Assembly: GCA_946122785.1 (NCBI GenBank)
Contig: CAMGYJ010000002.1
Span: forward strand, 26,696,492-26,760,491
DNA from: Linum tenue
Lineage: Eukaryota > Streptophyta > Magnoliopsida > Malpighiales > Linaceae
Direction: 5' to 3'
Length of the DNA: 64,000 nt
The notes under the pieces were generated by a model. It had not been told where the DNA came from and ran no database searches. It worked only from the letters and a program-made list of their open reading frames with translations. The translations under genes and the position numbers were made by a program. This document shows positions 57,223 to 64,000 of the stretch, piece by piece. The first letter of the stretch is position 1, and each line of letters opens with the position of its first letter.

Positions 57223-58199
57223 TTTTCCCTCTGTCGTAATGCTGCTGCTACTGCTGCTTCCTCCTCTTTGCAGTTCTTTGGCTCGCTAGAGTGAGTTTCG
57301 GAAGATGAAGGGAATGGATAACGCCTGCTCGCAGCTCGCTCTCTAGCAGATGCCAAACGACAACCTCCGCCACCGTATAAAGTTTAGTCCGTCACCTCCT
57401 CCCATCTCATGTTGGGCTTAGCCCATTCGTTCAACATAATGGGCCTTACTTTCGGCCATTGCAACAAAATTAGTCCACATGAAACTAACGGGTAAAGCCC
57501 TCAACCAAAATATCCACTTCAGCTATCTACCATAAGGGAAAGCAAAGCAGGCTCATCGACCCAAAAAGCACCGAACATAGCTCGATGTGCATGGATCGAA
57601 CTCGCCTTGTGACACACATGCAAATGGATTGATTCATGGATTGGTGGATTGGATTAGTAGATTCATGAATCAAATGGATTGGATACAATGGATTGGTGGA
57701 TTTACGGATTGGATCAAGTGGATTGGTGGATTATCCATGAACCCAAATGACATCCTCGACCAATGACCAATATGTAAAATGTGAAAAGTATAGGTACTAA
57801 AATGTCATAATGTAAATTTTTAGGTACCAAAACGTAATTTTCCTATGATATTTTTCGTATACAAAATTAAATTTTGAGTACCAAAATGTAAAATACAAAA
57901 AGTATAGGTACCAAACCGTAATTTGCCATTTTGGATCCATGGATCAATCCAATTGGATTTGGATCAAATGGATTGGATTTAAATGGATTGGATTAGGTGA
58001 ATATTTTTAATGGGTTGGTGGATTGGATTGAGAATTGCCACCTCTGTCTTGGTGTGATGCAAGGTTGTCCTACGTATATGTTATTTTGGATTTGGAAGAT
58101 TTGAAAATCTCGTATTAAGATGGTTTGAGCTCACTCAACCATACATTCGTATTCTTGCAGCTCAAATTTTGTTTCAAGTTGGAGAATTTGCCTTATCTC
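57223..58199. other. Intergenic DNA with an ATGGATTGG repeat block
   Basis: 57223-57400 is the likely RPL24 promoter and 5' UTR. 57620-57735 and 57935-58035 contain many copies of tggattggattg / aatggattgg in direct and spaced order, flanking an AT-rich middle. The right edge (ttgccacctctg) resembles a hAT terminus (caggggtggcaa type), but the left partner and TSD were not found. Confidence 0.5.
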
Positions 58200-58420
58200 T
58201 CCACCCCCTCCTATTGTCGTACGTAATCCTTCCCCTCCTGATCCTTGGTCTATGAGATTCCTGAATATTAATTTTGACGCTGTCATTAGACAAGATGCTT
58301 GCTCTACTGAATTGGTTGTTTGAGACTTAGGCGGCGGTTACTCATTTTTGGCAAAAGGGCTCCTCCCGCTGTACGTACTAAGGAATTTCATATCCCTATA
58401 TTGCTAGGTTCTTATTGCCA
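58200..58420 (+). pseudogene. Weak relic of a LINE-type RNase H domain
   Basis: A frame reads SMRFLNINFDAVIRQDACST, then ELVV, stop, DLGGGYSFLAKGLLP, following the NFDA......G.VVRD..G.F pattern of plant LINE RNase H (RVT_3) domains. It is short and broken, so the call is tentative. Confidence 0.4.
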
Positions 58421-59340
58421 ATCTGTCAACTCTAAAAAAGGGTGTAAAATCTTATTTCATGTGTAAGCTCATATTGCACGATTATTACGAGCTAGTCTCA
58501 TACGTTCTCTTGGATGAATTCTCGAACAGCTAATTGAGCTGTTCATAGAGTGCCACATACTTTTGATAGAGTTTGCGCTCTTTTGGTATTAGTTTCTGAT
58601 TGAATATCCGTTTCTTTCTTGCAGGAAGTCACGATACTTAACGACGACAACCCAACATCCCTTGCATAAGATAAGAAGCGCGAGGCCACGATGCAAGTTA
58701 AGCTGCAGCTATATAATATTTGAGGATGTCTGGTCTGGTCTGGTCTGTCTCTCTCAAGAAAGTCAAAAAAGTATAGTATTGTATTGTACGCTAGCGGTAG
58801 GCTGGCTTCCATTTCCATGACCACAACGACCGCTGAGCTGCCCCACCTGACCATCCCATCTTTAGTAAACACGACGAAGCACGACCAAACAACATGGCGG
58901 CCCACTAGTCAATGAGTTGGCTGCTTCCTTCAAATCAAAACCAACCAACAGCTTAACTCTCTGGGGCAGTGCATCGCATGTGCAAAAACAAAAGGGTAAA
59001 AATCCAGATTTCTCCATTTCTATTACTCAAGCCACTTGAATATACAAAATCAATCGGATGTGTTGTTGTTTCATTCAAAAACAACACCAACCCTCCATAG
59101 AATCTTCACAGCACCTATATATTATGTATATATCTTACATGAAAACCCTATCCACTAACACTTGGGACACCCAAAAAAGCTTCTAACGTTGTGATCAACA
59201 CTACAAGAAACCAACGTGTGAAGGAGGTGGTCATGTCATATCCCTTCCAACAACCAAACCCAACCCATGTACAAATCGAAAGAATCAAAACGAACCAAGA
59301 ATAAGAAGAGATCATGCCTGCGATGAGAATGCATCGTTAG
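58421..59340. other. Intergenic DNA and 3' UTR of the kinase gene
   Basis: The last ~200-300 bp before 59341 are probably 3' UTR of the - strand kinase. A 120-codon - strand frame (58543-58905) has no recognisable domain. ctggt repeats lie at 58730-58750. Confidence 0.4.
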
Positions 59341-61966
59341 CTAAACTTCACAAGTGTCAGTGCTGTCCATGGACTCCTCCCTCTGGTGCTGGCGTTCCGA
59401 TGTCGGGGTCCTGATTTCGGGCAGCTCAATGTCGATGGAAACCTCCTCGGGCGTGGCGGAGAGGAATTTCCTGAGCTGGTGCTTCCTGTTGTGCCTCACC
59501 TTCAGGATCCTTGATAGCACCTGCACTATGTCCCTCATCGAAGGCCGCTTTCTCGGCAGCCGCTGGATGCATTTGTATGCAAGAGCTGCTACTTCGTTCA
59601 GCTCTTGCATCTCGAACTTCCCTTCCAGATGGGAGTCCACTATTTCCTCCCATCCCACTTTCCCTTCAGTATTCATTGCTGCCTGAGAAATAAAGCCAAA
59701 CACACAGACAACAAATTGGGCTTCTTATTATTCACATCATAGTGATGGCTGATAATTAAGGAAGTAAACTTTAGATAAAGAGAGGGCATACAAGCTCAAC
59801 GTATTCCATCAAACCCTGCTGAGGGTTTCTGCCAGCTATAAGCTCAAAAAGCAACACCCCATAGCTGTAGACATCACTCTTCTTTGTGAACGTCCTAGTT
59901 GATATATATTCAGGATCAAGGTATCCGAAAGTTCCCCTTATGTTTGCAGCGTGTTTATCGACCATCTCTTCTCTCGATAGTCCAAAGTCGGCCACCTACG
60001 TAAACCAAGCACAGCCACACAAACAAAATTCCAACAAGTTAATGACAAGGCGGAGCAGGAAGGGTTTTAAGTTAAACAAAATGTGCCATTCAGCAAAACA
60101 TAGGGATCTGAACAAGGCATTAGAAGACTTAATTACCCTGGCCCTCATTGAGTGATCCAACAGAATGTTGGATGATTTAATGTCTCGGTGAATCACAGGT
60201 GGGACTGCCTGAAGATAGAAATAGGGTGTTAGCATATAGAGTATTGTGTGGCTTAAATTGAGAAGTGCAGAAGACATATGCACACAGTGATAAGAGTCTA
60301 ATTTAAAGAGAGAGGCTCACCCCATCATGGAGATACTCCAAGCCTCTAGCAACATCTAGAGCAATATTAATCCTCACATCCCACTTCAATGGTTCATGAT
60401 TTTCACCTGCTTAGAGAAGAAAAAACAGTCATTTCAAGAAACTTCCTTTCCATATCCTTAATTGTAGACTTATAAAATTTGTCAATTAAGGGCAAAACAG
60501 CCTTCTTTAATATCTCCGGTGTTTGGTTACATTGTTCTCTAAAGCACATTAACAAATCATGCAACAAACGGTTGAAGAGTTCATGCCAACTTACTGTACA
60601 AGTGAGAAGACAAGCTCCCTTTGGTCATGTACACATATATCAGTATGTGTCTCCCTTTCTCAGAACAATAACCAACCAAATTGACTAGGTTTCTATGATG
60701 CAATCTTCCCAGTAGCATAACCTAGAAGCGGTGACAAAGACAACTAAAGGGTTAAACAGTGATCACCAATATGGATTGGCAAAAATAAATAGTTCGAGCA
60801 TTATCTTGACTTTACAAAATCTCTTGGTGAAGAGCATATTCTTAGAATTTCTTCAATGTCAGCTACGTCCCCCATACTCTACCCTATATCATCCCACTGA
60901 ACCTTCAATTTTCTACCCCATATCATCCCAGCTGTAATAGCTACTAGACTTACCAAGCTTAACCTTCTATTTTCTGCATTTTTTGTATGGAAGCTTAACC
61001 TTTATTGGCACAGAGCCTATATACTGTTACAAATCACAATCGTAGTCCCCTACCAAGCATATTTTCCTCGACAGCCAAGTACAGAGAACCAAAACACAAG
61101 CAGGTAGGAAACATAATTGGATCACAAAACTGAGAACTCAAGAAAGCCAGCATTTGAGTTATCAGATTCTTCAACTAGTTAAAAGCTCAAGTTGGTTACC
61201 AAGGGCTGCCAAGTGGATTTATAAATTTTTAGCAGATGGACTTAGGCAAATTCAATAGTTCCATGAAAGTTGAATAAGCAAGTTGTAATATTCTTCACAA
61301 CTAACAGGCAAATGCTGTTAGAGCAACTGTAGTATATATCCACTAGTTCAGTATTTCCGGCATTACCTCAGTCTGAAACTCTTTCTCCCCTTGTTTAGAA
61401 TCGGTAGCCAGAACTTTGACTGCCACAGTTTCACCAGTCAACATTTGAGCCTTATAAACAGAACCAAATGCTCCTTGTCCAATCACAGTAGTAAAGTTAC
61501 TTGTCGCTTTCTGGAGATCCCTGCATTGGGATGAAGTCATCACTATTCAACACCACTAACATAAGCCAATGCCAGAAAGCCTTTACAGATCATGCAAAAG
61601 GAGAAGAAGAGTGTGCGAGGAGGACGAGAAAGGGAACCAGTGAACATACTTGTAAGAATACTCGGGTATTCCAGAAACTGATACAACATTGCTCTTCTTA
61701 AAAGTTTCAAGCCAAAAGGAGATCCCATTTCTACCCCCGGATTTCATAGGTGAATCCGGACCAATAGTTGAATCAGACATGATGGTACTAGCATCACCTC
61801 CATTTTCTCTGATTGGAATCGTGGCTGCTCTCCTAGAACTGCTGTTACCAATCTGGGATCGCTTCCTGTGATACCTAAACCCGAAGAAGGCCAGAATAGC
61901 CAAAAGCACACCAATTACCACCCCAATTGAAATCCCAATGATCAACCCAGATGATTCCCCTTTCAT
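59341..61966 (-). CDS. CRLK1: Calcium/calmodulin-regulated receptor-like kinase, CRLK1-like
   Basis: Seven exons: 61966-61650, 61520-61367, 60721-60595, 60406-60321, 60208-60137, 59995-59792 and 59682-59341. They total 1302 bp with consistent phases, giving 433 residues. The start [20 protein letters not shown] leads straight into one membrane segment (7-30), followed by basic [16 protein letters not shown]; there is no large ectodomain, as in CRLK1. The kinase begins near residue 107: Gly loop GQGAFG (120-125), VAVK Lys141, HRD 235-237 in [13 protein letters not shown] 255-257 in [10 protein letters not shown], and [12 protein letters not shown]. It looks catalytically complete. Arabidopsis CRLK1 binds Ca2+/calmodulin at the plasma membrane, acts on MEKK1 and supports cold tolerance; the same role is inferred here from similarity. 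The C-terminal tail (residues ~380-433) differs from what I recall of CRLK1. Confidence 0.94.
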
Positions 61967-63420
61967 ATCTCTCTGTCTCTTTCCTTCTGCTGCTGCTACT
62001 TGCTGCTACTCAAGCCTCCATCCATTTCATCATAAGCCTGCAACTCATCGCCAATTCACTGTGATACAAAGCAAATGATGTAATTTCCATCGCCTGACAC
62101 AATGGCTAGAGTTTGACCTTTCTATTACTAGCCAATTTTCAGATGGGTTGGGATTACAACTTGCTCACGTATATGCCACTTCCTCCCAATGTTACTATTA
62201 TTAATATTGTTGTGGTATTAAAATCAGCAAATGGGTAACTTGAAAAGTCAAATGCAGAACATGTGTGATGTGTCCAGCATTCACCATAAGCAAGAGATTT
62301 GTTTCTTTTTAAAAAATGAGAAAAAATCAATTGGGGCAGATGGGTTGTCTCTGAATTGTTCAACCCGTTGCCAGAAACCCAGCACAACAAACAACTTTTG
62401 AAGCTTCTTCCCTAAATGTACCCTAACAAAGAAGCTTACTCAAAGATGGACAAAATTTAACAGCAGCATAGCAGAATCCACAGTTTACTCAGAAGTGATT
62501 TGGAAAGTGAAGGATGGATAAGGCCAAAGCAAGCTTCATTATTTCCGTCCTGGAGTTGAAAACGAAGGGAATCGCGGCTAGAAAGAATTTTGATTTAGTA
62601 TTGACAATAACAATTCAACCTTAAATGCCACGTTCCGAAGAAAGTAACCAATCCTTGCAACAGAAACATATATATGAATTGATTGATCATTTCTTTCTTT
62701 GACTGCACGTTTGCTTGTTCTGGGTTTCTCCGTCCTCGACTTAAATGCTAGAAACCGTAAGGGTTAGAAACCGCCAATAACAAGTTCGTGAAGAAAACAG
62801 ATGGGTATGAGTCAGCCTCCCAGCCATCAACCATCTGTTTGGCTTCACAAGAACAAATCGAAGTCCCACCCAGATATTCTAAACCCAAATCCACACTGCA
62901 ACTCACCCTTTTTCAACAAGGGAAACGAAAGAAGAACACATACAGTTGATGAAACTAATAGATCAGAGGTAATGAAGTCATTTAAGAGACCGCAGTTGGG
63001 TTTTTGCCCAGAAAAGAATTTACCTGCCGGTGGTCATCTTCTGTTACTGTAATTCTTCTATTTTCGGCGGGGAATAGAGTGAGTGAGTTACATGTTTCCC
63101 GGGAGTAGGAACAGGAAGAACTGAAACGGCATATTTCCGGAACCTCAGTGAAGGAAACGAGAGAAACCCAAAAAAGTAAGGAAGAGCCGGAGTGGGATTG
63201 AAGCAAAAGTGAATGACGGAAAGGAATCAACAAAGGAGCAAACAAGGAGGAAGGGCCCTCCAGACTGGGAAAAATTGAATTTTGAAAAGAGAGCGAGAAA
63301 AGGGAGAGCGCGTATGAGATACGATTTGCTGGATGGCGAGGGAAGAGAACAACAGAGTGGAGGCGGAGAGGGAGTTTCAGACAAGGAAACGGGACGACGA
63401 CGACGAGTGAGTTAAAGGGT
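61967..63420. other. 5' region of the CRLK1-like gene
   Basis: Directly upstream of the start is a ctgctgctgc-type 5' UTR. The purine-rich stretch 63100-63415 (+ strand) would be C/T-rich on the gene strand and may be a distal leader exon or promoter. No additional coding exon was recognised. Confidence 0.45.
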
Positions 63421-63839
63421 GGTTTTGTTGCTTTTGCTGTGCGGCTTCGCCGCGATACTTTTAATTGTTTGGTATTTTATATATATTTATTTATTTATAA
63501 TCTCAAGTTGATACTATTTTAGTTTTTTTCAGAAAATCCGGGGATTGGTGTCATGAATTTAAAAAGGGCCTCATCATCTCAAATCAAGGAGGATCAGCGC
63601 TCAAAAGCAGCTAACCTGATCTTTGATTAAGCGTTTAGATCCAAGGGAGGACTAGGTTAGGTTTATATATAGAAAAATATACGATGATGGCACTTGTCTA
63701 CCCAAACAAATGTTGGGATTTTTAGTGGTGTGAATGGAAATAAAAGGGGAAAGTTTTAAGAGAGTCTCTTGAAGTACCATGTTGGTAAGATGTGAGAAGG
63801 CATGGCCTCGAATTCGATCGATTTGATGTAATATGTGGT
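63421..63839. other. Intergenic DNA
   Basis: AT-rich DNA without recognised features. Confidence 0.35.
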
Positions 63840-64000
63840 TAGTTGGTTAAATTGGTTTGTGTAACCAAATGAACCAAACCGAGTTGAACCAAATCGAACC
63901 AAACCGATGTGGCGGTTGGAATAACCAAACCGGTCCAACTTCCATGAGGCCGAACCAATGCAATGGTTGAAATATTTTAAACGAACCAATGCAATGGTTG
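63840..64000. repeat. aaccaaaccg-type repeats, probable start of a hAT-like element
   Basis: Dense copies of gaaccaaaccga/ggttggaataaccaaaccgg resemble the subterminal repeats of the hAT MITE at 31678. The element, if real, continues beyond the window. Confidence 0.45.

Noticed and set aside
57620..58035. hAT element around the ATGGATTGG repeats
   Set aside because: Only the right edge resembles a hAT end; no matching left end or 8-bp duplication was found, so it is listed as repeat-bearing intergenic DNA only.
58543..58905. 120-codon - strand frame
   Set aside because: No recognised domain; overlaps simple ctggt repeats and lies in the 3' flank of the kinase gene.
63145..63415. Open frames on both strands upstream of the kinase
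   Set aside because: The stretch is purine-rich on one strand and therefore poor in stops; more likely leader or promoter DNA.

Overview
The window looks like eudicot plant nuclear DNA. It is AT-rich, its genes are interrupted by introns with GT..AG borders, and it contains plant-specific families: a plant formin tail, a family-14 glycosyltransferase, plastid ribosomal protein bL24c and a CRLK1-type receptor-like kinase. Most of the sequence is transposable elements. The species cannot be named from the sequence alone.

Layout. 1-606 is the last exon of a formin. 2430-6637 is a complete Mutator-like element (MULE) with a perfect 9-bp target-site duplication (TSD), a broken mudrA-type transposase, a plant-mobile-domain (PMD) gene fragment on the opposite strand, and arrays of short palindromes inside both ends. 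8294-10583 (-) is an apparently intact two-exon GT14 glycosyltransferase gene. 11522-12963 is a hAT element with a second hAT element inside it; both have 8-bp TSDs. 13545-22924 (-) is a dead gene for a Rab3GAP regulatory-subunit-like protein. One of its introns holds a gag-only LTR retrotransposon (14084-19837), whose 5' LTR was in turn split by a Helitron (14221-17155). A second LTR-element fragment and a SINE lie in other introns.

25.6-42 kb is a repeat-dominated stretch. It holds two 5'-truncated L1 LINEs in opposite orientations, a 58-bp LINE stub with a 15-bp TSD, two more hAT elements, a copia relic, Helitron ends, and members of an unclassified non-autonomous family with terminal hairpins and internal tandem repeats. 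42018-47169 (-) is a very young copia element (LTRs differ at 1 of 225 positions). 47553-52303 (+) is an older copia element with several stops. 52712-53073 is a solo LTR of the family seen at 20297.

The right end returns to genes: 55656-57222 (-) encodes chloroplast ribosomal protein L24 in four exons and 59341-61966 (-) encodes a calcium/calmodulin-regulated receptor-like kinase in seven exons. Both models splice in frame from start to stop. The live genes do not form a pathway: they are independent housekeeping or signalling genes in a transposon-rich region. The main interest is the layered insertion history and the unusual internal structure of the DNA elements.
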